DNA from: Varroa destructor
Lineage: Eukaryota; Arthropoda; Arachnida; Mesostigmata; Varroidae
Direction of reading: 5' to 3'
Assembly: GCF_002443255.2 (NCBI RefSeq)
Contig: NW_019211454.1
Coordinates: 1,315,936 to 1,379,935 of the forward strand
DNA: 64,000 nt
The notes below the pieces were generated by a model. That model saw nothing but the letters and a program-made list of their open reading frames with translations. It was not told the DNA's origin and made no database searches. Within the stretch, counting starts at the first letter, position 1. Every line of letters starts with the position of its first letter. A program made the translations under genes and the position numbers. Below are positions 24,776 to 37,985 of this stretch, piece after piece.

Positions 24776-25270
24776 GTGCAAACAGATTGTCGATTGCAGT
24801 CGATGCGAGTAACTTTCCAACATATGGAGAGCTCGAATTGGCCATGGTGGGTCTGTCGAAAATTGGCGATTTCGTGTAGCAAGCCCCTTCCGCACCTTAC
24901 CTGGCAATGTTTGTTGACAATGTCTGTACAGCAAGGCTGCACAACCTTACCGCTTGTTGTGGTAACTCGCTTTGCTTCGAAATTGCCGTACTATCGGGGT
25001 TTAGCTGGCATTTTATCTATAACTTGTAAAAGCCACGTACATCGAGGAGCAGGTATACTCCATCGCCGATTCGGGAACAGAGTACACAAGCATCGTTACC
25101 ATATATCTGCTTGCGGCCGGTCACCAAGTCGTAACACGAACGCCCTGCCTTTCAAACTGAAAGCAGCAAAGTTAGAGGACTGCCGTGCCTGTGGTGGGGA
25201 AAAGGGTCACACTGAGCTTTCTTCCACCTACGCAAGCGTAAATATCCATGGACGAAGAACTGGGAAGTAG
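24776..25270 (+). CDS. Hypothetical 164-codon open frame, unassigned
   Basis: This is the second-longest open frame in the window and lies in a locally GC-richer patch. I do not recognise the product. It is rich in Cys, His, Arg and Ser. Near the C-terminus (about residues 141-150) there is CRACGGEKGH, a Cys-x2-Cys followed by a His after five residues, vaguely like a retroelement zinc knuckle but with the wrong spacing and no final Cys. There is no signal peptide or membrane segment. The start is the first ATG after an in-frame stop, with nothing else to support it. It could be an exon, a decayed gag segment or chance. Confidence 0.2.
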   Translation: MQTDCRLQSMRVTFQHMESSNWPWWVCRKLAISCSKPLPHLTWQCLLTMSVQQGCTTLPLVVVTRFASKLPYYRGLAGILSITCKSHVHRGAGILHRRFGNRVHKHRYHISACGRSPSRNTNALPFKLKAAKLEDCRACGGEKGHTELSSTYASVNIHGRRTGK

Positions 25271-28200
25271 CTACACAGATACTCCAGCTCATATGGAACA
25301 TCTGTATTTAAAATGCATGCTTGCCGACATACGCATTGTACAAGGGTAGGTGGATATATGTACGTATCGATGTGGCCGTTGGCTTCCGGGTCAGATCTAG
25401 CATGTGCTGTTTCTTTAAGGGTTTGTATGCAAACCACCTACAGAAGTACTTGAGGAATAACTCCCTTAGATTAAATTTCTTTTCCTACTTTATTAGCTCT
25501 AACAAGTTCTAGTTAATAAGCTTTTAGTGCAAGTACCGTTCTGGGTTTGTGTAGCCTAGCTACCAAGGAATAGTCTTCGTCGTTTTCAGCGCCGCTTCGC
25601 TGGACAGATCCAAATTTCGTTAACAGAAGCTTAGAATATACAGTTAAATTTTATACTAGGTAAGAAATGTATCGTATTTCCAATTATGAAAGTGGAGTAA
25701 AAATAAGAGACATGTCAATAATTTCAGAACTATTATAAAATCTAGGTTTACCTTAACAACGACCTTTTTCTGACGTAGGTGTCGAAATTCTTTTCTGAAT
25801 AATTTTCATGACTGTTTTTGTGTACTCAAAAATAGGATGGTAAAAATGACAAGAAAATTCCTGGTGTACATTTAAGACACATTAGAAACCTTTCCCATAA
25901 ACTCCAACGTTACGTGCCAACAGCCACTTGATTCCGGCATTATTCTTAGTCAGCCATATTAAATTCCGAGTGGAGCTCTGATCTTTGTGCATACATTATG
26001 ACATGATATAATTCGAGGACGAAGCCCAATAGCGACTTTAGGTAGAAATTGTGATGTATTCACCCCAAGAACGACTTCACTCCAAAATTCTCTATTTTGG
26101 ATATTGTAACGTAGCCACTAGACACTTTTAGCATACTTAATACACTAAACACTGTTTGATTCCTCTGCTAAATTAATAAAAAAAAAAAAAAAAAAAGCAA
26201 ATAAAGTAATGATCGTTTGTGTAAGGACCCCATGAATTAACAGGTTATTCTCTTGGGTTCTTGAACAATAGGACTGAAAAATATTTCGAGCTCTTCTTGC
26301 TGTTAGACGCTTGGTCTTCAGTGCGAAATAAGATGTATGCATACCAATTCTTGAACCTAAACGACATTACGTATCCATAACTTATGTAAAAAAAACACAT
26401 TGCTATTACGGTTTCGTTAACTTTTACCGTAATTCACCTGTATATTCAATTGCGTGTCGAATAACTGTGACACTGCGTAATTTCCTTTTTTAGCTTTCAC
26501 TGCCTATAATGTTCTTTGCAGTTTTTACAAAATATTATAAATCTGTAAAATTTGTAACGGTGCTTGCAATCGTCTTAGTTTTATGAAGCCTTGCTTAGCT
26601 CAGCTTCAATCACTACTATAAGATCACACATATAGATCAGACCGAGTTGTTTCATCAAACGACATTCAAACACAGGCATTTATTTTTTTCTAGATTAGAA
26701 GATATAGATTTTTTTTTATTAAAGACCTATTTTACTTTTTCTGTTCTGCAATGCGCACAAACCCTTTTTTTGGTCTGTTTGTATGAGCCGTATCACCAAA
26801 TGACGACTGGCTCAGTGCCTCTGAGCGTACTCCCTCTATTGACTATTATCTATTAATGGCCGAATCTGATAAGAGATTATGAACTTATAAAGCACCGAAT
26901 ATTTCCCTCTAACAGGCTCCGTAACGAAAAACTGAAAAAGCTCCCATTAGGATGCACCTGAGTGTACCTTCTTCCAAGGACGAATCCTTTTTGAGCCAGG
27001 GAAAAATTTCTAATCGACAAAAGCGTTATTGACGATAATTGCATTTAATCCTATTCACCACCATAGTACCATTCACTCCCCGACTATGTTCACAGGACGC
27101 AGCTCTATATAATAAATTAAAATACTTGTGTTATTTTGTATATAGTTATACTAAACAGGAACCCCACAAATGGGGTGGAATGAATCTGAATAAAACGAAT
27201 ATATCTATCTAATAGATCTATGTACAAAACGAATAGCTGCAGCAAAACCCGGTCGTTTCCGAAAAAGCTTTTCAAATGTTTTTTTAAGTTGCGATTCTTT
27301 CAAGTGTTCATATGTAATAGTGACTCTAACATAATACATCGTTCAATCCCTCATACGACGCCACACTTCAAATGAAAACGCATTGGAAAAATATTTTTAA
27401 TACGCAAATGTTGTTTGACATATGTATATTTCACTTAAATGATCTGTTACACGAAGAGGTGAGTCTTGTAAAACCATATTCATAAAGTAACGAAGAATAT
27501 TACAGAACATCTATGGAATCGGAATTATAACGTACATAGTTCGAACTTTTGACACATGCGCACAGAACCCAATCGCAAGTTATGGAACTGGATATTTTTT
27601 TGAAGGAGGCAGTCAACCTACGTGATTATATCCCTAGTATAAAGTTATAAGTCATCAGTTAGTTTTTTCACCCATGTTAAATCTGCGTTGCTCGTTTTGC
27701 TTTTCAAATTTCCTAGGTTGTTGAATGTATAAGACACATTTATCTATGTCCTACCGACGGGACGTACTAAGCTTTGCTTAGTATGCTCATGTACTCCCAG
27801 ACTTTTTTATATGGCTGCAACACGGCGTTTAATCATTATTGAATAAAGCGTACATCATCAAGCTGTTCTGGGAAAGAGTTTGTTGGGGCCTATCAGTAAT
27901 CTGTAGACTGCTGTAGAACGAGATTCAACGCAAAGTTATTAACGCGGAGAAAGTTAAAGTTAAGGAACGGGGAAACTGTACTGGCTTGCTCTCGCGAACG
28001 GTCTGGTCACCGTTGTAAGGACTGGAAATTTTAAAAGAGACATAAGAACACTTTCTATTCAGAAGCACAATAACTTGAAGTTAGCATTATTATAACATGT
28101 GCCCCTCAAGCTCCAATCGCTAAAACAATTCTAATACTCCAATTTACTAATTGAAATTTTATAACACGATATAATACAACATTTTCACACCTATCGATCA

Positions 28201-29390
28201 GTAGGTATAACGACCAACGATCCACAAGACGCTGATATACTTAATCATCAGAAACCCGCTATACGTCGCTCAGCTCGTTCCCGTGAGATTCTTTGGCAAG
28301 TTTTTTTTTTATTATAGCTGTACGGTCTGCTCTTATCTATCACACCATTGCTATAGTTAGGTATACTTTATGTGAATATTTTATCTTAATAAAACTTTGT
28401 TTGAACCACAGCTGTGGGCAGTCTGCCTAGACGACAATGCAACTTACTCGGAACGGAACACTCTGGCTTTTAGATAAGCGTCGTTCACAATGATGTCGAA
28501 CGGTTGCTGAATAATAAATTAGTAGTGATTAAAAATGACATGAGACAAATTATATTAGAGGGTTCTTTTGAATAATGATTTGATTTACTTCGTTCATGTA
28601 TTGACACCGCCTCGGTGACCTCGGGCTTGTGGAGCAACGCTGTGAAGGTCCTCTGCTCTTAACTGCCCCCAGAATCAACGAAAAAGCATTTTCGCACCTA
28701 TTTTATACTACGCTACGTGGTGCAAGGCGGTTGTATAGACTGCATAGAAGTAGAAAGTCGTATTTGTATACAACCAGCATATTAAGGACGTCCTAGTCAC
28801 ATTCAGACAAAGTTGAATCTAATCTCTCGGTGAAATTAACTACACTCTAACGCATCCTCCAGAGTATCGGAGCACATGGTGAATAGGTAGACTTGTCAGA
28901 CTTCCTATTCTAGAACTTTACATCACTACCGCAATCGTCGAAAAAATTCTATCAACCTACGTAGCTCTTCTACTGAATTTAGATATTGAATAGCCGGTTC
29001 GATGTGCTGACCAATTTTTATTGATCCCAGAACGGCTTTCTAGTATATGAGTTACCTTAAAATAAAGCGAGGTGATTCATATATTTCCCCATTGCACCTA
29101 TAATGCGCACTGCTACTCCAATAGTCGTCATCAAATTTCATTAGAAACAACAATATGGAATACGACAAGTTCCCGGCTACGTCCGTGTATCAATCTAATC
29201 TCGAGTCCTCGTGCCAAAACTGTTGCTATAACAACGTATAAGGGTACTTCTCTTATATTTTCCAATACCAATCTGCAGCCTCTGTTATGAGCAACAATGT
29301 ATCATCCAATACCGAAAACACACGCTGTAGAAATATATGGCTAGCTGCCAACATGACACATACACAGCCAAAGCCGTGAGCTTCCGCATG
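25271..29390. other. AT-rich non-coding stretch
   Basis: Open frames of 60-72 codons without recognised motifs, a poly-A run at 26,178-26,196 and long A/T-rich segments. I see no transposon or RNA gene. Between about 26,860 and 29,070 not even a 60-codon frame is present. Confidence 0.55.
26178..26196 (+). repeat. Poly-A tract
   Basis: About 19 consecutive A bases on the plus strand. No adjacent LINE or SINE body could be recognised, so it may or may not be a retroposon tail. Confidence 0.9.
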
Positions 29391-31100
29391 TGTTGTTATG
29401 GAAACAACCACGAAAAAGGCGCAAAAAGCCGCCCGCTTCGTCCGTCGGCACCCTTCATTCGTCTCCAGCCCCTTCTTGAAGCGCCACTTTGATGGTGTCC
29501 TGGATCGACGCCTCCAATAACAGCGAAGCCGCCACTGTAACCCGACGAGTAAAGGCAGTTGTGAATGCTTGGCTTCATACCGTTTCTGGTATCGCCACTC
29601 CTGGAACTGTTGGCGACGAATGGGGGTAAACTATCCTTCTATCTAGCCCCAGCCTGTTCTCTAGTCCCTGTTTCAGGCGCCACGGGTCGCACGGAGCTAC
29701 GAGACGAACCAGCTCGGGATGGGTGTAAAAAGTTTCCATTTTTGCACTCTTACAGTTTTGCTAGCTTTTTTACATGCCGTCAAAGCCATACGATCGTGTT
29801 ACGCTCTGTTACTATGCTATGCTACGGTACACTACAAGAAGCTAGTAACGATGAGCTGGTAGTCACTCATCGTCTTGGCACTACCACCTAACTAATAGCT
29901 AGGCCTGACCCACCCCCGGACCGCCCGACTTCAGCTAGGTTTCCTACAGAGCCTGTACAGCATCGCAAAAGCAGCGGCATATAGAAGCAAACGAGAATTC
30001 ATGGTGTTTCCCGTCCCTTCTACATCGGCACGATGAGGCCTAGCCTCACAAAGTGCCACCGTGCCTGTGTATGGTTTGCTTTCTATTTTTCCGCCTAATA
30101 ATATTTCACAATTCCTCGGAGAGTCATAAACATCTCGTCTTTAGCTTTATCAAATTAATATTCTCTTTTGCGCCCACTCTCATGCGCATAGCGATGCAGC
30201 TTCTGCATCCGCGGCGGCGGTTGCCGCGATGGCCGCAGTAGCCACAGACCAGCATGAAACTTCTTTCCTCCTTACGCCCCCCGTTCAACTGCCCTATTTT
30301 CCCGTCTCTAAGGGCACCGTCTTCTCGTCCATTCTCTTGCGTCGTTTGCTACCACGTTTGTTATACTTCGTATCGAGCAGCAAGTGGATAGCATAGCCGA
30401 AGACATGGGGTTAAAATGTGATAATACGACTGAAACAGCTGCGAAAACTCACTACTGCACACACTCGACTTTTCGACAAGCCGCGTCTGTGGGGGGTGGT
30501 GGAGCCCTCAACGTTGTATTTCAACCATCGGCAAGAAAGAACTAGACCGAAAAAGTAAGAAGAAGACCAACGAGACAGAACGATAGGAAGCGTAACCAGC
30601 GATAGTACATCATAAGGAGGCTAAATCCTGGTAACCCAGAGCTTACTAGTTGTCTTGGCGGATTTCCCTCAAGCAACCTGGTGCTCGATGGACCAGTTAT
30701 TGTGCTTCCAGCAAATTCTTCGTTGGTACCGTTTAATATAGCGACGGCACTGGAATTCCTTAGGGAACTACTATACACCTTTTCTTTCCTCTCCTTTTTC
30801 GCGAGAAAAGCATCTCCCGGAACATCATCTTGCTACACGGGCATACATGATACTCCTTTTTCTTCAGCTTCGCCGTCCCCCTTTAGTCGATTCACTTAGC
30901 GTTTTTGGTAGCCTAAACTTCCGTAGCAAGTGAAAAATAAGCATTATTAAAAACTTCATTTCTGCCCACTGTCCAGCGAGAGGATCCAGTCGACTGTCGA
31001 CGATTTCAAGGTCTTCGTGCTCGCCCCACATCTTTGTAGAATTGTCTGTTCAGCCAAGTAGACTAGCTAACCTAGTTTGAGGTGTGTGTGTTCAGTGTTC
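29391..31100. other. GC-richer patch, pyrimidine-rich on the plus strand
   Basis: Several open frames of 60-108 codons (plus 29,565-29,891, 30,053-30,241, 30,681-30,899; minus 29,396-29,578, 30,542-30,778) overlap or abut, without known domains. C/T-rich runs dominate the plus strand from about 30,240 to 30,900. A promoter/UTR-like region or an unrecognised repeat are both possible. Confidence 0.3.
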
Positions 31101-34100
31101 CTAAATTCCCTCCAGAAATCACCGGTGCATGATTTATCGAATGTATATAGGTAGCCACAGGCGACTCTAGCTTTGAAACGGAGACATCTTTGCTAACGAG
31201 TCCTTATTTTCTTTTCCGGGCAGACTGAGTCATACATAATAAAAAAAAATTACCATATTTTAGTAATAAGGTGATATATATATAGCAAAGATTTTTATTA
31301 TTGGCTCAGTGAAAGTAGCTTGACTTTTCTGCTTGCTTTTACTTGCTGGAAAACCGTGGCCGCTACTATTCTTTGTTGAAGTATCACATCGGCAGCAAAT
31401 CCCTCCTGTATTTATTCTTGCTTCTTCCCGACCAAGCGCCCCATGACGGTTTGACAAGCACGCTTTCAGCCGGAGGCTAACGTAGCAAGACTCATCTAAG
31501 GTTCTTTTCCCAAGGGGCGTGCCAACAAGAAAGAGTCCGTTTTTGTCGCACGTCCCATCGTATGACGCAAGCGTTGCGGCAGTTATTAGTGAACATAGGG
31601 GGAGACCGAAAGATGCCTGCAGAGGAGTCCAAACTATGCCAAGATCAAGAAACGCCGTACATCATCACACGATTATACAATCGAACTACTAGCATTCATG
31701 TCTGGCTCACCACTATATGTATGCGTCTCTATCAGCAGTCTCAGGAGGATGTAAGGCAGCGTTTTAACACCACTAACGACCATGTACCGATGGATCGGTG
31801 ACGGACGTTTAGTGAAGAATTTGGTGTCAGCATCTGTGGTGCGTCATAGTCGGCTTAATAGAAAGAAAATGATAGATTCGGTGATGCAAACATCAGCCTT
31901 CTTGTGCACAGATAATCAAACATTTAACCAACCAATGAAATGCACGCACACCGACTGCTGCCACAGATGGCGATACGCACTGCTGCTCCACCCGCCAAGT
32001 CCCCTAACCTGCGTTCCCACAGACGGACTAACACAGAACATCTAAGCACAGCAAAATTTCTTATCGGTCCAAAGATAAGTTTACCTAATCAAAGAGAACA
32101 AAACGACGCTCGACCCTAGCATTAAAGGGGGTTGAAGACGTTAACTGTAATACAACTAAAGCGAAGACTGGGCTAACCCAGCATCTCACTTTGAAGGTTG
32201 TGAAGCAGATAATTTTGAAACAAGTAAGTAATAAAATGCTTGATTGTCTATTAACATAATATTAGCTTACCTTACAAGCTAGACCTGAAGGTGACATGCG
32301 TAGATCTTCGCACAACTTGTAGTATGGGAGGGTAATATATGGTTGGGCTTTGTTGGTGTGGGTGCTTTTTTTTTGTTGCTGAGAATGACATATGAACTCC
32401 TAAATATGGACAGTACTTCATTCGCTCAACGATATTTAAGACGTCCTTAGGTGTTTGGAAATAACTACTACATGCAGATTAGTTCTTTTACTCTATTTGG
32501 ACAATTGAAGCTCCTACAACATTTCAATATCTGACAGGACATTATTTCTTTGTGGACAATAATTATTCGTATACGATTGCTACAAAACGCTTCCAATGAG
32601 GCGGTTCGTAATACGCATAAGACTGGCCAATTTCAAGCTGAGCTCCTTAATCAATGTGACTAACACTTAGCTACCATAGGCAGCATTGGCTGATATGCCC
32701 AAATTCTATCAAACAAAGGAAAAACACTCCCGAGAAGCGAATGCAGCCCTCTTCCGCTGTACGAAAAGAAGGAAAAACTACCGAATGCGAAAAAGGCAAA
32801 AATAGAGCAAGGAAGAAGAAAAAGAAGTGCACAATAAAAAGTGGTAGAGGAAACCTTCTGAGAGCCTAGAATGTCGCCTGGCAAGAAGTTAAAGGTATCT
32901 GCGTTCTTCAAGGACCCCACTCTCCTTTCCTATAGTCCTAACTTTGTCTGGAATCAACGGGTAGGCGAATGTTTAGTGCGGCACCTCAGAAAAAGGGCCC
33001 AAGAAAAAATATCCGGTTTCTTCTTTGTATCTCTCGCATATCAACCATCAACTTCGTGCTTACAGCGCATAAAGAACGGCTGTTGTACGCCTGACAGCTC
33101 GTCCATACTTCAAATCTGGCAAGACTGCTAAACGCTGCCAAAGCATGAAGACAAAGCATGCATATTTGTACCGTTGGCACCATAACAGCATCGCCGCCAT
33201 ACAGACCGCAGTCTCTTTGCTCGTTGTGTTGGTTGATGCCAAAGCTGTAGCCCTACGGCTGATCTTTTACGGTCGCGTTGTAGCCTCACAGTACGACAGC
33301 TGCCTTCTTCAGACTAAATGCCCTTACTAACTTCAACACGTCGAAAACCTGCTCAGCCTCAGCCCACATTTCTTGCACACGTAACATAACGTGCAGCACA
33401 GATAGTTCTACTATTAGCGCGTAGCTGGGGGCAGCTGTTTGTTGTTCCCACCGAAACTCTAACATACCCCTACGCGTTTAGCTCTCTAGATAAGCAGCGC
33501 ATCGAGTCCAAGGTGCGAGCAGGAGGTAATATCCGAGCGTTTCTCTATAAAGCAGGCAGGCTGTTCAACAGCTACAGCGAGAACTTAAAAATTAGTGTAT
33601 TAGAAGCTGCTGCAACTTTTATAAAGGCCGAGGCGCTAGGTAATTGAAGATTTGACGTACCTGCGTGCGTAGCAGCGCTAGTGATCATTGCATGACGCGT
33701 ACAAACAAACTAGCCAGTTAACCAGTTCCGCTACTTGCGCAATTTATAATTTGCTCTAGTTATACCCGTTCCCCCTACCCCCATTCCTTTTTTGTCTCTC
33801 TCCTATTATGACAAGGCAACCTTGCTAGCTTAGGGTAGCTCGCGTCACTTGAATTGAGAATGATGCCGAGTCTCTCCGCCATTCAGTAGCAACTCTGATA
33901 AGGCTGCAGAACTGTCTTTGAATACAGGAAGTGCAAAAACTATCGGCCAAATCTTGAGCTTTATTGTCATATTGAAAATCATATCGCACAGGTGTACAGG
34001 GCGCACCACAAATGTTACCCGAACCTCAGATTGATCAACACTTAACCGCAATATAATATGTGTACACAATATATTTTAGTGACCAGTGAACCCTTGTAAT

Positions 34101-34540
34101 TGAAAAAGTCGTTAAATTTGTTGGAAATAGTGGCCTTTCAACCTGTGCTCTTATCTTGTGGAAGGCTTGTATAACACACATATCTATTGATAAATATATA
34201 AATGTGCGCACTCTATAATTGATTCCATTAACACAAAAACATACTTCATTCTTACGGGAGTCGACTGCTTTAGGACACCCAGTACCTAGTGTGACCAGTT
34301 ACATATGCCTGCCATCTGCAATAACCAGACCATGAAATCCAGTTTTCGATGAGTGCAAAAAGTTTATTTTCAGGTACTAATGAAGTACGATTATGGTCGT
34401 ATGCAATACAAGTTGAAGCAATTACTTTTGCATGATTGCGCCAATTCTAACGCGCGTAACAATGCTCATTGAGAATTTTCGCAGCAAAGATCACCTCTGC
34501 CTGCCTTGGTTAACATGTGCAAGTTAACTGACGCAGAGAA
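31101..34540. other. Mixed-composition stretch, no gene identified
   Basis: GC is intermediate, with open frames up to 87 codons on both strands (plus 31,562-31,801, 31,782-32,045, 32,871-33,131; minus 32,660-32,920, 33,845-34,069). Their overlaps and lack of motifs give no basis for gene calls. From about 33,800 on the sequence is AT-rich again. Confidence 0.4.
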
Positions 34541-34551
34541 TTAGCAGACAA

Positions 34552-34737
34552 ATGAACAGTATACTAAGCACCTTTTCTCCACACCGACCACGCTCAGCCA
34601 ATCTCAGTACGGTCTTAAAGCGTTCTGCATGCTCAGCTTCCCTAACGCCAAAAATCCCGGCCGCGTTGAGCCTTTTACTGCTGCTGCTAATAATACTACA
34701 ACCGCCCGGTGGCAGTAGGGCAGCGTTTTTTTACTGA
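34552..34737 (+). CDS. Hypothetical 61-codon open frame with a strong hydrophobic segment
   Basis: Residues 35-55 (KIPAALSLLLLLLIILQPPGG) form a hydrophobic core followed by Pro-Gly-Gly-Ser-Arg-Ala, as in a signal-peptide end. However, the core sits unusually far from the first ATG. A different plus frame (34,709-34,912) overlaps its 3' end. The whole is antisense to the 188-codon minus frame, and only one can be real. I infer at most a candidate exon. Confidence 0.12.
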   Translation: MNSILSTFSPHRPRSANLSTVLKRSACSASLTPKIPAALSLLLLLLIILQPPGGSRAAFFY

Positions 34738-35170
34738 GCGTCATCCGTTGCGCTCGTACACGCGAACGCGTTTTTGTCTTTATTCCTTTTCTTGGGCCGA
34801 GCTTCCCCATCATCTTTGCGCCGTTAACGACACTGCCCTCTGGGCAACGTGTCCGACCCTCACGCTTTCCGTTGGTCGACTGCAAAAGACCTTCTCCAAG
34901 CTTGTACCTTGATTCTCTCCTACCGTCTACTTCATAAAACGAACACATAAGGTTACCTGAACAAAATGGAAGAGGAACACGTTGACAACGACGCTGCTGC
35001 CAGTGGCGTTCTGCCGATCTGTACAACGACCTACTTCTACTCCCAAAGTCTACGTAAAAGGTGAACCAACAGGCCGAGAAGCGGCTGGCAGCAGTAAAAT
35101 TATGCGGCTGTTTGCACTTAATAGCTGGAGCGGCTGGTGCGCAATTAGACATGTTTCTTGTCTGCGACAA
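34604..35170 (-). CDS. Longest open frame in the window (188 codons), unassigned
   Basis: I do not recognise this product. It is basic, with many Arg, Lys and Ser residues and no clear membrane segment near its N-terminus. A small hydrophobic stretch (AVVVLLAAAVKG) lies about 155-166 residues in. The region is GC-richer than its flanks, which makes long chance frames likelier. Arginine- and serine-heavy translation without domains is typical of such antisense or chance frames. I see no splice, promoter or polyadenylation evidence. Confidence 0.15.
   Translation of the reverse strand: MSQTRNMSNCAPAAPAIKCKQPHNFTAASRFSACWFTFYVDFGSRSRSLYRSAERHWQQRRCQRVPLPFCSGNLMCSFYEVDGRRESRYKLGEGLLQSTNGKREGRTRCPEGSVVNGAKMMGKLGPRKGIKTKTRSRVRAQRMTLSKKTLPYCHRAVVVLLAAAVKGSTRPGFLALGKLSMQNALRPY
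34965..35058 (+). CDS. Possible first coding exon (weak)
   Basis: An ATG in a good animal start context (acaaaatgg) opens about 31 codons starting MEEEHVDNDAAASG. The frame runs into aaaaggtgaac, which fits a splice donor, with a stop soon after if it is not spliced. The acidic start and alanine run look more like protein than the overlapping frames do. No downstream exon could be identified, so this rests on context alone. Confidence 0.12.
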
Positions 35171-37980
35171 GCTTATAGTCCTTCAACATTGTATTTTATA
35201 CACATATACGTACCTGTCGTATACTGTATGTATATACATACATATGGTAGGGTGGTATATGATAAAACGTTGTAAGCTGTACAATGAACGTTATAAAGAA
35301 ATTGCGTTTGTATTCAAACAAGGTGTTCTTCATGTATACGCGGCTTATTATTTGTAATGAAATATCCTTGCAAGAGGAGCTCATTGTATCGCATCGCATG
35401 AACAGTATCATCGAAGTTCCACAGAATGGGTTTTAAATATTATTGTCTAGTATTTTATTAAATAACTCTTAAAAGATTATTTTATGAGCAACAAACAGCT
35501 ACGAGTTAGCACGTTTGTTGGATTGATTATACGATAAAAAAAGTTAGTCTGCAAGATGAACGAGGGGCTCGCAACGGTGAAAAAAGAACTCAGTGGCGAC
35601 GGGATAGAAAATTATCATGAATTTTATTGAACAAATATTGGATTAGTTCTATTTGAGTCGATGCGAGGCAGTTATTAGATAAAAAGCAAAAGAAAATGCG
35701 TTCAAGGTGAATTGGATTTATACTTAGGAATTTTCGTTTCTTGTTGAGCGTGCTGGAAAATGGCCCTTGGAGAAACGTCCCTCAGGCAGAAATTATGCTT
35801 TCCATTATCGCCTAAACCATAACTCAATTTGAACTTTGTCCAAGTTTGTCTGTAAAAAGATACACACGAGATTATAGGTGCTGTCCTGTTGCAGGATATC
35901 ACCAAGTGATTTGGACGTGCGAAGGTACTTTTTGGACGCATAGCAGTCGGTCCTGGGAAAGAATAACATATGCTCGTAACGTTTAAGCTGAATCGATTGT
36001 AAATGGCAGCTTTAACGATAGGTTTATATTAAACAATCATCCTTGATAGGCAAATAGTAAATAAATATTAGTATAAACATATTTTGTTCTACTATGGGTT
36101 GTTATGATTTTTATGCCTTATTGTGATGAACAAACACCGCCGTATAGACAACTCGTTTCGCTCAATATGATAGTACTAACGGGAATGGTAATAATAAATA
36201 ACAAAGCAACCTACTAATCAATTTTTTTTTCTAAAGACCTCATTTGATGAAACTGCAGGAGGAAAGTATTGACAGGCATTACTAAAACAAATCATAGCAT
36301 CGCTTCCGACTATATTTAATTATGCTTGGAGGTTTCAGGAGTAGCTAACAATCTTTCTAGCTTCATTTACTCCTGAAGCAGCTTAACTTCAATGTTGAAG
36401 TATCTTTTCAGAGCTAATGATTAGTGAATGAGTAAAAATTTTGTTTACCTTCAATAAAATGAGAAGATTTTGGTCTTCTTAATTAGTAGGTCCGATAAGC
36501 AACTTTGTATTTTGATTGAAACATGATATTTAATAATGTACTTTGGCAGTTTGTGTAGTCCTACTGCAAATTCAAAAATAATCACAGAATAATAAAATTT
36601 TCTTTTGACTGGCATTGATTTAAAACCACAGTTAATAGATTTACTTTAGACAAAATGTAAAAAAGTTATCCAATTTTCTGTTTTTAAGAAAAGCGCTAAA
36701 TACAAATTTGGTATCTTGTGTGTTCTGTTCTTTGTGTCTTGCAAATAAATATACTAAACAGCAGACGATTCATTACCCATTCTCAAACTTAAGAGAAGAA
36801 CCCAGAAGTTTAGGAAATTCACTATTGCTTGTACAGCTCTGAGTAATTATTGTTTTACGTTCGATAAGGTCAACTCAAATAAATCATCGTTCTGCTCTTA
36901 TTTGCCACGATTGCGCATCTTTTTCTGGCTTTATTATCACGGAGCCGTGTGTTAGTTCTTTCCGTCTATATATATATATATATATATTTCTGCGCAATAG
37001 ATGTGCTTGAGCGAAATATATGAAAATAACTGAGGTAAGAGAAGTTATCAGAATCTTCCGCTTTAGATGAATATTCATGATTACGCTTTCAACTATTTTA
37101 ATCTTTTTCCGACGCGAAAGATTTACGTTTTCGATGTATGTAGAAGGACGCTCCATAGGCGATTAAGATGTATTCAGCCTTGAAACAGGCTATTTAGTAG
37201 TTGATAGTTAAGAATAAGGGTTCCTTTCGCAGGCCGAAACATCCGCACTGCTGCTATTGCTGGCATACCACGTATTACCATAATCTATAATATAGACATG
37301 GTTCAATGTTCGTACACAATTCAATCACTAAGTGAAGGGCAAAATTTGTAATATATAATGTAGAGTGTAGCCTGTCTAGACTAGCATAAATTCAGTTACG
37401 CGTTGCAGTATAACCATAATGCATTTCGTTTATGACGTACCCAATATGGCCAATGTTTCATCCTTCTAATAGAGAAGCTTTGAAACTTTCTTTCATTGAG
37501 AAGAAGCTTTCTAGGTTTTGTAATGGCCGTAAATGCATTAATTCAAAACTTATCTGTCTAAAATCTAAATAAATTTCAATACATTGTACAGCCCCATCTA
37601 GGCTGTATGTTGCGATCTGCACATAAGCAGGATTCCAATACCAGGAACTTGCTGAATTCTAAGCGCGTGTATTTTTCATGCAGACTTTTTAGGCGGCTAC
37701 ACAGTGAGCAGACACTAAGATTGTTCATCAGGTAAAATTTCCGATGCTTCGGTGATACCATCTGATACCCTTTGAGAAAACATAGGGTGCTTAAAAATTA
37801 TTATTTCTAATAAAGATCCACAGAAATAAAAATTGCTTGCTTCCCTTGTGGCTCGTTTTTCGGTAGATCCTTATGTGCGTGTTATTCTGCTAATAAAAGA
37901 TTCCAATTTACCAAATCTCATGATGGTGAACAAACCGTAGGAGGTAACATATTAATTGCAGTTTCGAAGATGTTTCCTAT
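35171..37980. other. AT-rich non-coding stretch
   Basis: Open frames of 61-98 codons without motifs (for example plus 35,061-35,357, minus 36,884-37,156). A (TA)n tract is listed separately. Nothing else identified. Confidence 0.5.
36967..36987. repeat. (TA)n microsatellite
   Basis: About 21 bp of alternating TA. Confidence 0.95.
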
Positions 37981-37985
37981 CCTCC

